Assembly (NCBI RefSeq): GCF_003989745.1
Contig: NZ_RZGS01000001.1
Coordinates: forward strand, 171,001-235,000
Length of the DNA stretch: 64,000 nt
From: Legionella septentrionalis
GTDB taxonomy: Bacteria; Pseudomonadota; Gammaproteobacteria; Legionellales; Legionellaceae
Reading direction: 5' to 3'
The notes beneath the pieces were generated by a model that had not been told where the DNA came from, made no database searches, and worked only from the letters and a program-made list of their open reading frames with translations. The translations under genes were made by a program, and so were the position numbers. Below, in pieces: positions 19,024 through 31,264 of the stretch (its first letter is position 1; each line of letters begins with the position of its first letter).

Positions 19024-19593
19024 ATGAAACTTAAGATTTATATTTTTATATTGCTCACGTCGTTGTTAACCAGTTGCGTCGCTTTGCTCGTGGCCGGCGG
19101 TGCAGCAGCAGGTGGTTTGATTGTGTACGATCGACGCAGTGTACCGGTAATGGAGGCAGACACGCGTATTTTTTATCAAATAAACCGCACCATAGCCAAT
19201 GATCCTTTGTTTCGCAATTCACGCATTGCCGTCAGCAGTTTTAATCAGACTGTATTGCTTGTTGGGCAAACACCGACTGCTTCCTTACGTGTTTTGGCAG
19301 AAAAAATTGCAAAAAGAGGCGGGGGGGTGCGTGGCGTTTATAACCAAATCAGCATTCAAAGCCCCATCCCCTTTGCGCAAAGAAGCACAGATACTTGGAT
19401 AACCAGCCAAGTGCGTGGGTTAATGTTGGCAAGAAAAGGTTTGCAATCTGGTTCAATGCGAGTTGTAACAGAAAATGGCGTAGTCTATCTAATGGGAATA
19501 GTCAGCCGCCAGCAAGCCAATTTGGCAGTGAATGAAGCAAGGCAAGTACAGGGTGTACGCAAGGTTGTCAAAGTTTTCCGCTATATTAATTAA
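19024..19593 (+). CDS. dolP: BON-domain outer-membrane lipoprotein DolP (YraP)
   Basis: 189-residue lipoprotein. The signal peptide ends in the lipobox LTSC, with Cys about residue 18. The rest is two BON domains that bind anionic phospholipid (first DTRIFYQINRTIANDP, second STDTWITSQVRGLML to the C-terminus). The YDRRS segment after the glycine/alanine linker is typical of DolP. The ATG begins two bases after the diaA stop. DolP supports envelope integrity and BAM function in E. coli. Confidence 0.92.
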   Translation: MKLKIYIFILLTSLLTSCVALLVAGGAAAGGLIVYDRRSVPVMEADTRIFYQINRTIANDPLFRNSRIAVSSFNQTVLLVGQTPTASLRVLAEKIAKRGGGVRGVYNQISIQSPIPFAQRSTDTWITSQVRGLMLARKGLQSGSMRVVTENGVVYLMGIVSRQQANLAVNEARQVQGVRKVVKVFRYIN

Positions 19594-19594
19594 A

Positions 19595-20179
19595 ATGCAT
19601 CGCCACAGCATCCTGATGCTGTTAGCGTGCGGAATATTTTCTTTAACTGGCTGCTTGAATGCATTATGGACCAGTGCCAATTTGTTTTATGATCGCCATG
19701 ACGTCTACAAGCAAGCATGGGATATGCGGCTGGCAGCAGAAGCTAGCCACGCACTTTATTTTAAAGATAAAAAATTCAAGTGCAGCAGTTGTTATATCGA
19801 TCTGGCAGTTTTCAACCGCGACATTTTACTCGCAGGCCATGTGCCTAGTGCACGCTTGCGCGAAGAAGCGCAGCAGCGATTGGCACGCTTACATGGTTAT
19901 CGTCGTTTATTCAATCAATTAGGGATTAGTCCGCGGCAAAAAGAAACGTTGGCAGATGCGTGGCTTACAGCTAAAATCCGCAGCCGCATTCTGGCAGATC
20001 CTGCCATTGACCCTGATCAATTTAAAATCGTTACAGTAGATCAAATTGTTTATTTAATGGGGGATGTGATTCCGGCACAAGCTCGCCGGGTGATAAAGAT
20101 TTCCCGGGAATGCAGCGGGGTTAAACGCGTTGTAAAATTGTTAAAATATTATAATTTGAGCGATCAAGCGCTTACTTGA
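19595..20179 (+). CDS. Second BON-domain lipoprotein, DolP paralogue
   Basis: 194 residues starting one base after the dolP stop. A signal peptide leads to the lipobox LTGC (Cys about residue 18). The layout repeats that of DolP: a YDR motif, a first BON-like domain and a better conserved second BON domain (DAWLTAKIRSRIL, then IVYLMGDV, ending VKRVVKLLKYYN). It is probably an old tandem duplication of dolP in the same operon. The first domain has diverged and carries a CSSC pair (KCSSCYID), which dolP lacks. Confidence 0.85.
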   Translation: MHRHSILMLLACGIFSLTGCLNALWTSANLFYDRHDVYKQAWDMRLAAEASHALYFKDKKFKCSSCYIDLAVFNRDILLAGHVPSARLREEAQQRLARLHGYRRLFNQLGISPRQKETLADAWLTAKIRSRILADPAIDPDQFKIVTVDQIVYLMGDVIPAQARRVIKISRECSGVKRVVKLLKYYNLSDQALT

Positions 20180-20211
20180 TTAAAAATAAAACAAATTAAG
20201 CAAAATAAAAA

Positions 20212-20233
20212 AGGCCTGAACAAATTCAGGCCT
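20212..20233 (-). terminator. Rho-independent terminator (minus strand)
   Basis: Stem AGGCCTGAA / TTCAGGCCT with a 4-base loop. On the minus strand it is followed by TTTTTATTTTG, an excellent T-run. It ends the degenerate repeat unit described at 20212-20336. Confidence 0.8.
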
Positions 20234-20336
20234 CTTGCTGCTATTCCCAAATCAGGAAAGTGGCCAACCTGATGTGGATACTTATACTTTATCAATGGTA
20301 GCGCTCTTTATCCAGTTGTTTGTAGAATTTTCGTTA
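20212..20336 (-). repeat. Direct repeat copy 1: degenerate copy of a gene 3' end, UTR and terminator
   Basis: About 80% identical to 20406-20529. Read on the minus strand it contains about 14 codons equivalent to the C-terminus of the gene at 20488-20733 (LDKERYH against LDKGRFH), that gene's stop, about 80 bases of conserved 3' UTR and the terminator. A stop codon just upstream and no start codon show that the coding part is dead. The stretch 20337-20405 between the copies is unrelated AT-rich sequence containing a TTGACT-like element on the minus strand. Confidence 0.75.
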
Positions 20337-20405
20337 TTTTACATTTAGGACATTGATAATTCGTAAGAATTTTTATACGAATACTGAATAAGTCAAGGTT
20401 AAAGG

Positions 20406-20529
20406 AGGCCTGAGTTCTCGCTCAGGCCATTTGCTGCTATTCCCAAACCAGGAAAGTGGCCAACCTGATGTGGATGTTTATACTTTATCAATGGAAGCGA
20501 CCTTTATCCAGTCGTTTGCGAACTTTTCG
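20406..20529 (-). repeat. Direct repeat copy 2: 3' end of the small gene, its UTR and hairpin
   Basis: The intact counterpart of the repeat at 20212-20336. It covers the last codons of the gene at 20488-20733, then a conserved UTR with an ATCAGG...CCTGGT pairing segment, and a GGCCTGAG / CTCAGGCC hairpin at 20407-20428 whose minus-strand T-run is weak (CTCCTTT). Confidence 0.75.
20407..20428 (-). terminator. Hairpin terminator of the small basic-protein gene
   Basis: 8-bp stem GGCCTGAG / CTCAGGCC with a 6-base loop; on the minus strand it is followed by TCCTTT. Weaker than the copy at 20212, so read-through into the second terminator is plausible. Confidence 0.55.
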
Positions 20530-20733
20530 CAAGTTATATGTTCTTATAAGGCCTGTGGAAGTATTTTCTTCATTACTCCCGTCTAACCCATTTTGGGTGT
20601 TGGCTGGATGGGTTTTGTAATGGTGTCGATAGGAGAGGTGGCATTTGTCGTGTTTGTGGTGTAAGCCGTCGCCGTAGCGATTGTTCATTTTTTCCCGCAT
20701 ATGAGCTGCGTTGCGCTGTTGTTTTTCAGACAT
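20488..20733 (-). CDS. Small basic His-rich protein of unknown function
   Basis: 81 residues, rich in His, Lys, Arg and Asn (for example GLHHKHDK and YRHHYKTH), without signal peptide or membrane segment. A good Shine-Dalgarno (AAGAGGAAA) lies about 6 bases before the ATG on the minus strand, and a terminator-like hairpin follows the stop. The last 14 codons and the 3' UTR recur in degenerate form downstream. No family recognised; a nucleic-acid- or metal-binding role is only a guess from composition. Confidence 0.55.
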   Translation of the reverse strand: MSEKQQRNAAHMREKMNNRYGDGLHHKHDKCHLSYRHHYKTHPANTQNGLDGSNEENTSTGLIRTYNLRKVRKRLDKGRFH

Positions 20734-20871
20734 AACGTTTTTCCTCTTGCTAGGTTGGACGTTCAGCTTGGTACTGCAATCCGTTAATTTTATCCTGGAT
20801 TTGCCAGCAAGCCTGAAACCGAGCGTTTATGCTCTATTTAAATTATAGATGAAATAATCCCCTTGTTGGCG

Positions 20872-20900
20872 TTGCTTATCCATATTGTTTACTTTATAAT
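20872..20900 (+). promoter_or_regulatory. Sigma-70 promoter of the atp operon
   Basis: TTGCTT (20872-20877), a 17-base spacer and a perfect TATAAT (20895-20900) lie 25 bases before the atpI start. This is the only strong promoter seen upstream of the nine-gene operon. Confidence 0.75.
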
Positions 20901-20924
20901 CCGCGCCAAAGATAGGTGGGAATC

Positions 20925-22149
<1,225 letters not shown>

Positions 22150-22162
22150 TCGGTTTTAGTGA

Positions 22163-22477
<315 letters not shown>

Positions 22478-22524
22478 TAACAGGTGCTAAGGGTTAAACG
22501 CCCGGATGTTACAGGAGAAAAGCC

Positions 22525-22995
22525 TTGGATATTAACTTGACGTTGGTCGTACAAATGCTGGTTTTCGCAGCGTTTGTATGGTTCACCATGAAATTTGTTT
22601 GGCCGCCTCTGGTTAGAGCATTGGAAGAAAGGCAAGACAAAATTGCTGATGGTTTGGCCTCAGCTGAGCGCGGTCGGCGTGAGCTTGAGCTGGCACAGCA
22701 TCGTATAAAAGATGAAATGAAGCAAGCCAAAGCGCAGGCAGTTGACATTGTAGAAAAAGCCAATCGCCGTGCTGCTCAAATCGTTGAAGAAGCTAAAAAC
22801 GAAGCTCGTCTTGAAGCTCAGAAGATTGCCAAAATTGCGCAAGAACAAATTGCGCAAGAAGTAAACCAGGCCAAAGAAACTTTGCGCAAGCAAGTTGCTG
22901 CCTTGGCAGTGGTTGGTGCTGAAAAAATCTTGATGCGCGAAATTGACGAAAAAGCAAACAGCGCATTGCTGGATAATTTGATCGAAGAGATTTGA
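22525..22995 (+). CDS. atpF: F0F1 ATP synthase subunit b
   Basis: 156 residues: one N-terminal membrane helix and a long charged alpha-helix that forms the peripheral stalk, the same length as in E. coli. The start is a TTG (22525), supported by AGGAG at 22513-22517 and by alignment of the [11 protein letters not shown] start with the family. Two bases separate it from atpH. Confidence 0.96.
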   Translation: MDINLTLVVQMLVFAAFVWFTMKFVWPPLVRALEERQDKIADGLASAERGRRELELAQHRIKDEMKQAKAQAVDIVEKANRRAAQIVEEAKNEARLEAQKIAKIAQEQIAQEVNQAKETLRKQVAALAVVGAEKILMREIDEKANSALLDNLIEEI

Positions 22996-22996
22996 T

Positions 22997-23539
22997 ATGT
23001 CCGAAACAATTGCCCGACCTTATGCCAAAGCCATCTTTGAACATGCTCTTGCTGCCAAGCAGTTGGTATTATGGTCGACAGTACTTAAAGAGTTGGCATT
23101 AGCGGTACAAGAACCGGATGCCAAGAAATTTGTTAGCAATCCAACGACTTCGGCAGAGCTGAAAACTAAGCTGCTGCTATCTATTTTTGCTCAGGCTGAT
23201 TATCAAGGTGAGATGAACTTTGTACAAAGCTTCATTGCCTTGCTGGCTGAAAATAAACGCTTAATGGTGTTGCCTGATATCAGTGCATTGTATGAAGCAT
23301 TGCGTGCCGAGCAGGAAAAAACGTTGGTGGTGCAAGTTCTTAGTTTTTCAGAGCTGACCCCTGTGCAACAGGAGCGCTTAGTCAAATCATTAAGCCAGCG
23401 TTTGCATAGGCAAATTGCCCTGGATATAAAGATTGATAAATCTTTGCTTGGGGGGGCTATCGTACGCGCCGGAGACCTGGTGATAGATGGCTCAGTGCGA
23501 GGCAAGCTGAATAAACTCGGCACCAATTTGGCTGCATAA
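22997..23539 (+). CDS. atpH: F0F1 ATP synthase subunit delta
   Basis: 180-residue stalk subunit linking F1 to subunit b. The N-terminal [13 protein letters not shown] motif and the C-terminal [20 protein letters not shown] motif are canonical. Located between atpF and atpA. Confidence 0.97.
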   Translation: MSETIARPYAKAIFEHALAAKQLVLWSTVLKELALAVQEPDAKKFVSNPTTSAELKTKLLLSIFAQADYQGEMNFVQSFIALLAENKRLMVLPDISALYEALRAEQEKTLVVQVLSFSELTPVQQERLVKSLSQRLHRQIALDIKIDKSLLGGAIVRAGDLVIDGSVRGKLNKLGTNLAA

Positions 23540-23557
23540 TTGAGAGGATAAAAGTCC

Positions 23558-25111
23558 ATGTCAGAACAAAGAGCGTTAAATCCATCTGAAATTAGCGAAT
23601 TAATCAGAAATAAAATTGAACAGTTTAAAGTAGTATCGGAAGCCCGTAATGAAGGTACTGTCGTCAGTGTACAAGACGGTATTGTGCGCGTACACGGCTT
23701 GGCTGAAGTCATGCAAGGGGAAATGATTGAATTTCCTGGCAATGTGTATGGTTTGGCTTTAAACCTTGAACGTGATTCGGTTGGGGTGGTAGTTTTGGGT
23801 GATGCCAGCACCTTGTCTGAAGGTCAAAAAGCCAAGTGTACCGGCCGTATTTTGGAAGTGCCTGTGGGCCGTGGCTTGTTAGGTCGTGTAGTTGACGCTT
23901 TGGGTAACCCTCTTGATGGGAAAGGCCCGATTCAAGCTGACAAAACATCTCCAATCGAAAAAGTAGCGCCTGGCGTAATTGCACGTAAATCCGTAGATCA
24001 ACCTGTACAAACTGGCTTAAAAGCCATCGATGCCATGACTCCGGTAGGCCGCGGTCAGCGTGAATTAATCATTGGTGACCGACAAACTGGAAAAACAGCC
24101 ATTGCCATTGATGCAATCATTAATCAAAAAGGCACTGGCATTAAATGTATTTACGTGGCAATTGGGCAAAAAGCGTCTTCCGTTGCAGCGATTGTACGCA
24201 AGCTTGAAGAGCAGGGTGCAATGGAACATACCATCGTGGTAGTCGCCGGTGCTGCAGATTCCGCTGCGCTGCAATTCATAGCTCCCTATGCGGGCTGCAC
24301 CATGGGTGAATACTTCATGGAGCGCGGTGAAGATGCTTTAATCGTATATGACGATTTAACCAAGCAAGCTTGGGCATACCGGCAAATTTCTTTGCTGTTG
24401 CGTCGTCCGCCGGGCCGTGAAGCGTATCCGGGAGATGTGTTCTACCTGCACTCTCGTTTGCTGGAAAGGGCTGCACGTATCAATGCTCAAGAAGTTGAGC
24501 GCTTGACCAATGGTGAAGTTAAAGGAAAGACAGGATCATTGACTGCATTGCCGATCATCGAAACGCAAGCAGGAGACGTTTCTGCATTCGTGCCAACCAA
24601 CGTAATTTCTATTACCGATGGACAAATTTTCTTGGATGTGGATTTATTCAACGCGGGTATCCGTCCTGCGATTAACTCAGGCTTGTCTGTATCCCGTGTG
24701 GGCGGTGCTGCGCAAACGAAAATCATGAAAAAACTAGGTGGTGGTACGCGTTTGGCGTTAGCGCAATTCCGAGAGCTGGAAGCATTTTCGCAGTTTGCTT
24801 CCGACTTAGATGAAGCCACCCGTAAGCAGCTTGAGCGTGGGCAACGTATTACTGAATTAATGAAGCAGAAGCAATATGCTCCTTTTTCCGTTGCGCAAAT
24901 GGCATTGTCTTTATTTGTGGTCGAAAAAGGTTACTTGGATGACGTCCCGGTTGCTGAAGTCAGTGCTTTTGAAGCAGCATTGCAAGGCCACATGGCCGGC
25001 TCTTATGCTGCATTGATGCAAAAAATCAATGAAACCGGTGCTTATGACGGTGAGATTGAGTCGCAATTGAAAGACGCGGTGGAAGAATTTAAGCGCACAG
25101 GCAGCTGGTAA
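23558..25111 (+). CDS. atpA: F0F1 ATP synthase subunit alpha
   Basis: 517 residues. The P-loop is GDRQTGKT (173-180), and the arginine-finger motif [10 protein letters not shown] is intact. A GAGAGGA ribosome-binding site precedes the ATG. Confidence 0.98.
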   Translation: MSEQRALNPSEISELIRNKIEQFKVVSEARNEGTVVSVQDGIVRVHGLAEVMQGEMIEFPGNVYGLALNLERDSVGVVVLGDASTLSEGQKAKCTGRILEVPVGRGLLGRVVDALGNPLDGKGPIQADKTSPIEKVAPGVIARKSVDQPVQTGLKAIDAMTPVGRGQRELIIGDRQTGKTAIAIDAIINQKGTGIKCIYVAIGQKASSVAAIVRKLEEQGAMEHTIVVVAGAADSAALQFIAPYAGCTMGEYFMERGEDALIVYDDLTKQAWAYRQISLLLRRPPGREAYPGDVFYLHSRLLERAARINAQEVERLTNGEVKGKTGSLTALPIIETQAGDVSAFVPTNVISITDGQIFLDVDLFNAGIRPAINSGLSVSRVGGAAQTKIMKKLGGGTRLALAQFRELEAFSQFASDLDEATRKQLERGQRITELMKQKQYAPFSVAQMALSLFVVEKGYLDDVPVAEVSAFEAALQGHMAGSYAALMQKINETGAYDGEIESQLKDAVEEFKRTGSW

Positions 25112-25193
25112 GCAGCCTGTTTCTACATAGGTGATCATTTGTAAATAGCATCCGTACAAGCATGCGGGTGCTCCAACAAAGGCGAAGCAAGAT

Positions 25194-26060
25194 ATGGCTG
25201 GAGCGAGAGAGATTCGTTCGAAAATTACGAGTATTAAAAAGACGCAAAAAATTACGCGTGCGATGGAAATGGTTGCCGCCAGTAAGATGCGTAAAACGCA
25301 AGAAAGAATGCGTGCTTCAAAACCATACGCTACTAAAATTTATGAAGTAGTTAAACACATAGCCCGCGCTACTTCAGAATATCGTCATCCTTTCATGGAT
25401 AGCCGTGAAGTGAAGCGTGTAGGCATCATTGTTGTGACAACTGATCGCGGTTTGTGCGGTGGTTTGAATTCAAATTTGTTGCGTGAAACGATTGGATTTA
25501 TGCGCTCGTTGACTGCAGAAGGGAAGGAAAGCGATCTTTGCGTAATCGGTCGGAAAGGCCAAGCGTTTTTTAAACGCGCAGGTGGTCGGGTTCTTGCTTC
25601 CGTTGATCATTTGGGCGACACGCCTGGCATCAAGGATTTAATCGGTATAGTGAAAGTGATGCTGGATGCTTTTTACCGCGGTGAAATTGACGCATTGCAC
25701 ATTGTCTACAACGAATTTGTAAACACCATGTCGCAGAAGCCAACCGTCAAACAATTATTGCCATTGCCGAAGTCGGAAGATGACAGCAAGGCCATGAGCC
25801 ACCACTGGGATTACATTTACGAGCCGGATGCTAAAGAATTACTGGATGGTTTGTTGGAGCGGTACATCGAGTTACAAGTGTATCAAGCTGTGGTGGAAAA
25901 TATTGCCAGCGAGCAAGCTGCGAAGATGATTGCAATGAAAAGTGCAACCGATAACGCAGGTGAGTTAATTAAAGAATTTCAGTTGGCTTATAACAAAGCC
26001 CGGCAAGCCGCGATTACGCAAGAATTGGCGGAAATTGTCGGTGGTGCAGACGCTTTATAA
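25194..26060 (+). CDS. atpG: F0F1 ATP synthase subunit gamma
   Basis: 288-residue central rotor shaft. The N-terminal coiled helix ([21 protein letters not shown]) and the C-terminal helix ([12 protein letters not shown]) that make up the rotor axle are both canonical. An 82-base spacer separates it from atpA. Confidence 0.97.
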   Translation: MAGAREIRSKITSIKKTQKITRAMEMVAASKMRKTQERMRASKPYATKIYEVVKHIARATSEYRHPFMDSREVKRVGIIVVTTDRGLCGGLNSNLLRETIGFMRSLTAEGKESDLCVIGRKGQAFFKRAGGRVLASVDHLGDTPGIKDLIGIVKVMLDAFYRGEIDALHIVYNEFVNTMSQKPTVKQLLPLPKSEDDSKAMSHHWDYIYEPDAKELLDGLLERYIELQVYQAVVENIASEQAAKMIAMKSATDNAGELIKEFQLAYNKARQAAITQELAEIVGGADAL

Positions 26061-26068
26061 GAGGGTAA

Positions 26069-27448
<1,380 letters not shown>

Positions 27449-27459
27449 GGCAGTCTGAC

Positions 27460-27882
27460 ATGGCTATAACAACGCACTTGGATATCGTCAGTGCCGAACG
27501 GGAAATATTTTCCGGCATCGTTGAGATGGTGGTAGCTACTGGCGAAATAGGCGAGCTTGGAATTGTTCCAGGCCACGCCCCTTTGCTTACCCTGTTAAAA
27601 CCGGGTGAGGTTCGTGTGACATTGCCAGGCGGGGAGCAGGAAGTATATTACATTTCCGGCGGCATGCTGGAAGTACAACCGTATTACGTTACGGTGCTTG
27701 CAGATGCAGTCGAGCGCGCTGACAGCCTGGATGAAGCAGCTGCCTTGGCGGCTAAGGCACGTGCTGAAGAAGCCATCGCTAATAAAGATGCAGACATCGA
27801 TTACTCCGTTGCTGCTGCTGAATTGGCTCGCGCTGTGGCCCAAATCCGGGCAATCCAAAAAGTTAGAAAGAAAATGAAATGA
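27460..27882 (+). CDS. atpC: F0F1 ATP synthase subunit epsilon
   Basis: 140-residue regulatory subunit, last gene of the operon. The ATG at 27460 is chosen over that at 27445 because it has GAGG at a correct distance and yields the family-typical N-terminus [13 protein letters not shown]. The N-terminal beta-sandwich and two C-terminal helices are present. Confidence 0.96.
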   Translation: MAITTHLDIVSAEREIFSGIVEMVVATGEIGELGIVPGHAPLLTLLKPGEVRVTLPGGEQEVYYISGGMLEVQPYYVTVLADAVERADSLDEAAALAAKARAEEAIANKDADIDYSVAAAELARAVAQIRAIQKVRKKMK

Positions 27883-27885
27883 TTT

Positions 27886-27913
27886 CAATCCATTCTCTGC
27901 GGAGAATGGATTG
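27886..27913 (+). terminator. Terminator of the atp operon
   Basis: A perfect 12-bp stem (CAATCCATTCTC / GAGAATGGATTG) with a TGCG tetraloop begins four bases after the atpC stop and is followed by CTTTTGCTTGTTT. The rest of the gap to 28119 shows no supported feature. Confidence 0.85.
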
Positions 27914-28119
27914 CTTTTGCTTGTTTCGCCTATCCAATATCTCCCACTGCTACTAATTAACGGCAAACGCTGTGACCATTATGAATGGCAGCATAGCCAT
28001 GAAAAAAGTTACTGAGGATGCAATTGCCGTGACTAGTGTTTATTCAACAGCTTTCTCTAGTTAAACATCTACCATTGCGTATGCAGGGAATAAACAATGC
28101 GACTCATTCCTGAGAGCAC

Positions 28120-28680
28120 TTATACATCCAGCTGCCATTTTCCTAATAAAAATAAAACGTTCCCCGCTCCTTTTGCACCTGGGATGTAGGTGGCAGCCAG
28201 CGAAGCCCGCCGGTATGTTAAAGAAGCCATGGGTAAGGCACCCGGGAAGGGAATATTGTGAAATATATCTGAGCGGGCCGTAATGAATGCCGTTACTCCA
28301 GCCCCAAGGCGGATATTTTCAGTGAGACGGGCCATTTTAAAATATGCATAACCTGCGATGGGCTCAATGTTTTTATGCGAATCAAGAAATGCAAAAGCAT
28401 AGAGGCCATGTAAGTTGCCTTTTTCATCATAAAGGCTTTTACCCATGCCGCCCCCCCAGGCAGTTTCATTATATTGCGCTATTTTTTCTTTTGCATAGGT
28501 ATGGCGGTTATGCCAGGCATACCCGGTAAAATATAAATCCCTATCGCCTTCGTTCCAAATTTGCTGCAGACGGTGGCAAATTGTCTGTAGCCAGGACGGC
28601 CCGTGGCTATAAGTTTCAGTGACTTCTGCCCATGAGTTTTGTACAACCAGCAGTAATAAACAAATTCGAAAATAATTCAT
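28120..28680 (-). CDS. pagP: Lipid A palmitoyltransferase PagP
   Basis: 186-residue outer-membrane beta-barrel that adds palmitate from phospholipid to lipid A. A signal peptide (about 18 residues, ending SWA) is followed by PagP signatures: DLYFTGYAWHNR, YNETAWGGGMG, and DEKGNLHGLYAFAFLDSH. Catalytic His57, Asp100 and Ser101 keep the exact spacing of His33/Asp76/Ser77 in E. coli PagP. The Legionella homologue (Rcp) confers resistance to cationic peptides. Confidence 0.95.
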   Translation of the reverse strand: MNYFRICLLLLVVQNSWAEVTETYSHGPSWLQTICHRLQQIWNEGDRDLYFTGYAWHNRHTYAKEKIAQYNETAWGGGMGKSLYDEKGNLHGLYAFAFLDSHKNIEPIAGYAYFKMARLTENIRLGAGVTAFITARSDIFHNIPFPGALPMASLTYRRASLAATYIPGAKGAGNVLFLLGKWQLDV

Positions 28681-28798
28681 GGATTGAGTTAGTCATCCCT
28701 ATGAAATAGGGATGCAATATTGGCTGTTAAGTGATATGGTTTATGAATATAACACAGATTTTGCTTAACATTTAAATGTAAAGGACGAGCGTATTAAC

Positions 28799-30193
28799 AT
28801 GGACTTGTTTCGTAAAAAAGGTATTCATGAATCCATTGAAAATGGCGATCGCCTGCAGCAGTGTCTATCGGCTTTCGACTTAACTTTTTTGGGTATAGGC
28901 GCCATTATTGGTGCTGGTATCTTCGTGCTCACCGGCATTGTGGCGGCAACGCAAGCTGGCCCGGCTATAGTTTTTTCCTATGTGATGGCAGGGCTTGCCT
29001 GCGCATTTTCTGCACTTTCCTATGCTGAATTGGCAGCAGCAATTGGCGGCTGTGGCAGCGCTTATGGCTATGCTTATGCAGGTTTTGGTGAATTGGTAGC
29101 ATGGATAGTAGGATGGGATTTGCTGTTGGAATATTCCATTGCTGTTTCTGCAGTTTCTGTGGGATGGAGTAGTTATTTTAATGATCTTTTATTGGCATTG
29201 AACATTCATATTCCTACTTATTTGTTGCATGCCCCTGCCAATGGTGGCATAGGCAACATTCTTGCTCTGGGAATCATCTTTATTTTGTGTCTTTTATTGA
29301 TCATGGGAGCTAAATCAAGTTCCCGCATTAATAATGCGATGGTGCTGGTTAAATTATTGGTGATTGCTATTTTTATCATAATGGCAGTGCATGAAGTAAA
29401 ACCGGAAAACTGGCAGCCATTTTTCCCGTTTGGCTGGAGTGGCGTAATGCAAGGTGCTTCTCTCATTTTTTTCGCTTATGTGGGGTTTGATGCAGTATCC
29501 ACTGCAGCCGAGGAAGCCATCCACCCACAACGCGATCTTCCCATCGGCATTTTGGGATCATTGGTGATTTGTACCCTCATTTACATTCTGGTTTCCGCTT
29601 TGCTAACGGGCATGGTGCATTACAGTACGCTAAACGTTGCTTCCCCAATAAGCCATGCGCTGTTAACGCTGGGTTATAAGGCAGCTGCAGGTTTGGTGGG
29701 CGTTGGGGCTATAGCAGGATTGACCACGGTGATGCTGGTGCTTTTTTACGGATTAAGCCGCGTATTTTATGCCATGGCACGCGATGGCTTATTACCTCGT
29801 TTTTTTGCAGTCATTAATAAAACAACGCACACACCGGTGCGTATTATCATTGTATGCGGTTTATTAATGGCATCGGTTTCCGCATTAGTACCCATCGATG
29901 ATTTGGCAGAACTGGTTAATATAGGAACGTTATTTGCCTTTATGATCGTTTGCAGTGGTGTGTTGATTTTACGCTACACGCATCCTGAGCTTCCGCGTCC
30001 TTTCAAAACGCCCTTCATGCCTTATGTACCTATATTGGGAGTGATAAGCTGCATGTATCTTATTATCAATTTACCTTTAGTGACCATGTTGCGTTTTATA
30101 ATTTGGATGCTGGTCGGCATTGTGGTTTATTTTTCCTTTAGCCGTTTAAATAGTGAATTGGAATACAAAGGCAAGGAAAACCCTTCCAATTAA
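28799..30193 (+). CDS. APC-family amino acid permease
   Basis: 464 residues with 12 predicted membrane segments. The first-helix motif GIGAIIGAGIFVLTG is the signature of cationic amino acid transporter/YfnA-type APC permeases, followed by the SYVMAGLACAFSALSYAELA and FFAYVGFDAVSTAAEE motifs. The substrate is unknown. It is not coupled to a catabolic gene. The stop codon overlaps the convergent PiT gene by four bases. Confidence 0.9.
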   Translation: MDLFRKKGIHESIENGDRLQQCLSAFDLTFLGIGAIIGAGIFVLTGIVAATQAGPAIVFSYVMAGLACAFSALSYAELAAAIGGCGSAYGYAYAGFGELVAWIVGWDLLLEYSIAVSAVSVGWSSYFNDLLLALNIHIPTYLLHAPANGGIGNILALGIIFILCLLLIMGAKSSSRINNAMVLVKLLVIAIFIIMAVHEVKPENWQPFFPFGWSGVMQGASLIFFAYVGFDAVSTAAEEAIHPQRDLPIGILGSLVICTLIYILVSALLTGMVHYSTLNVASPISHALLTLGYKAAAGLVGVGAIAGLTTVMLVLFYGLSRVFYAMARDGLLPRFFAVINKTTHTPVRIIIVCGLLMASVSALVPIDDLAELVNIGTLFAFMIVCSGVLILRYTHPELPRPFKTPFMPYVPILGVISCMYLIINLPLVTMLRFIIWMLVGIVVYFSFSRLNSELEYKGKENPSN

Positions 30194-31179
30194 TGTACCA
30201 AAAGAATAATTCCTGCGGCAATTATACCTGAGGCAGGCAGCGTGAGTAACCAGGACAGGTAAATAATTCTAAGCATCCGCCAGTTAGTGCCTTTCAAGCC
30301 GCTTATCAATCCCACGCCAGCAATGGCGCCGGTTACGGTTTGCGTTGTTGAAACTGGGACGCCATATTCTGTTGAGGCAAAAATAACTGCGGCGGCTCCA
30401 GTTTCCGCCATACAACCGCTTAAGGTGTTTAGTTGCGTGATTTTACTGCCCATTGTGTGCACAATACGCCAGCCACCAACCAAGGTTCCTAAGCTGATTA
30501 CGGCATGACAGGAAATGACTACCCATAAAGGAATATAAAATTCACCATCAAGCCAGGATGCGGAAAAAAGCAAAATGGCAATAATACCCATCGTTTTTTG
30601 CGCATCATTACCGCCGTGCGTCAGGCTTAATAAAGCAGAAGAAGCCAATTGCAAGGCTTTATACATTTTTTTGAACCGCTCGCTGTCTTTAGGTTGCAAC
30701 AGTTTTATAAATACATAGGCAAGCAGCAAGCTTGCTGCTAATCCCATTACCGGAGAAATAAAAATACCGATGGCAACTTTAGTAAATCCACTCCATTTTA
30801 AGGTGGTTAACCCACCTCGTGCGACAGCAGCTCCTGCCAAACCTCCGATTAAAGCATGGGAAGAGCTGGAAGGCAGTCCCAAATACCAGGTTAAAAGATT
30901 CCAGGAAATGGCGCCGAAAAGAGCGGCAAGAATCAGTTTCGGGTCGATGATACTCGTGGCAATCAGATCGTGGCCAATGGTCTTGGCAACCATCAGATTA
31001 AAAAACAAAAAAGCAATGAAATTAAAAAAAGCCGCCCATAATACGGCTTGCCTTGGGGTCAACACCCCGGTGCTCACGATGGTGGCAATCGAGTTTGCGG
31101 CATCATGAAAGCCGTTTATAAAATCAAAAAGATAGGCTATCAAAATAACGCATAGAATAAAGAACATGCCTTGTTCCAT
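30190..31179 (-). CDS. pit: PiT-family inorganic phosphate transporter
   Basis: 329-residue low-affinity phosphate permease. Both inverted-repeat signatures are present: GFHDAANSIATIVSTG near the N-terminus and SLTHGGNDAQKTMGI in the second half. AGGAAACAAC precedes the ATG. There is no PhoU-like DUF47 partner gene beside it, unlike many PiT loci. It lies downstream of coq7 on the same strand with an 85-base gap containing an 8-bp hairpin. Confidence 0.93.
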   Translation of the reverse strand: MEQGMFFILCVILIAYLFDFINGFHDAANSIATIVSTGVLTPRQAVLWAAFFNFIAFLFFNLMVAKTIGHDLIATSIIDPKLILAALFGAISWNLLTWYLGLPSSSSHALIGGLAGAAVARGGLTTLKWSGFTKVAIGIFISPVMGLAASLLLAYVFIKLLQPKDSERFKKMYKALQLASSALLSLTHGGNDAQKTMGIIAILLFSASWLDGEFYIPLWVVISCHAVISLGTLVGGWRIVHTMGSKITQLNTLSGCMAETGAAAVIFASTEYGVPVSTTQTVTGAIAGVGLISGLKGTNWRMLRIIYLSWLLTLPASGIIAAGIILLVH

Positions 31180-31264
31180 GTTGTTTCCTAGGTGTTTATT
31201 CCGGGCAACCGCCTCCCATTAATGCCATGGGAGGGAGGCAACTTGCGAAGAGAAAAGAATATAT

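Noticed and set aside
20337..20405. Possible independent small RNA promoter (TTGACT with TATAAA) between the tandem repeats
   Set aside because: Spacing between the elements is only 13 bases, too short for a confident sigma-70 promoter.
31212..31234. 8-bp hairpin (CCTCCCAT / ATGGGAGG) between coq7 and pit
   Set aside because: No T-run on either strand, so not reported as a terminator; may be a processing or attenuator hairpin.
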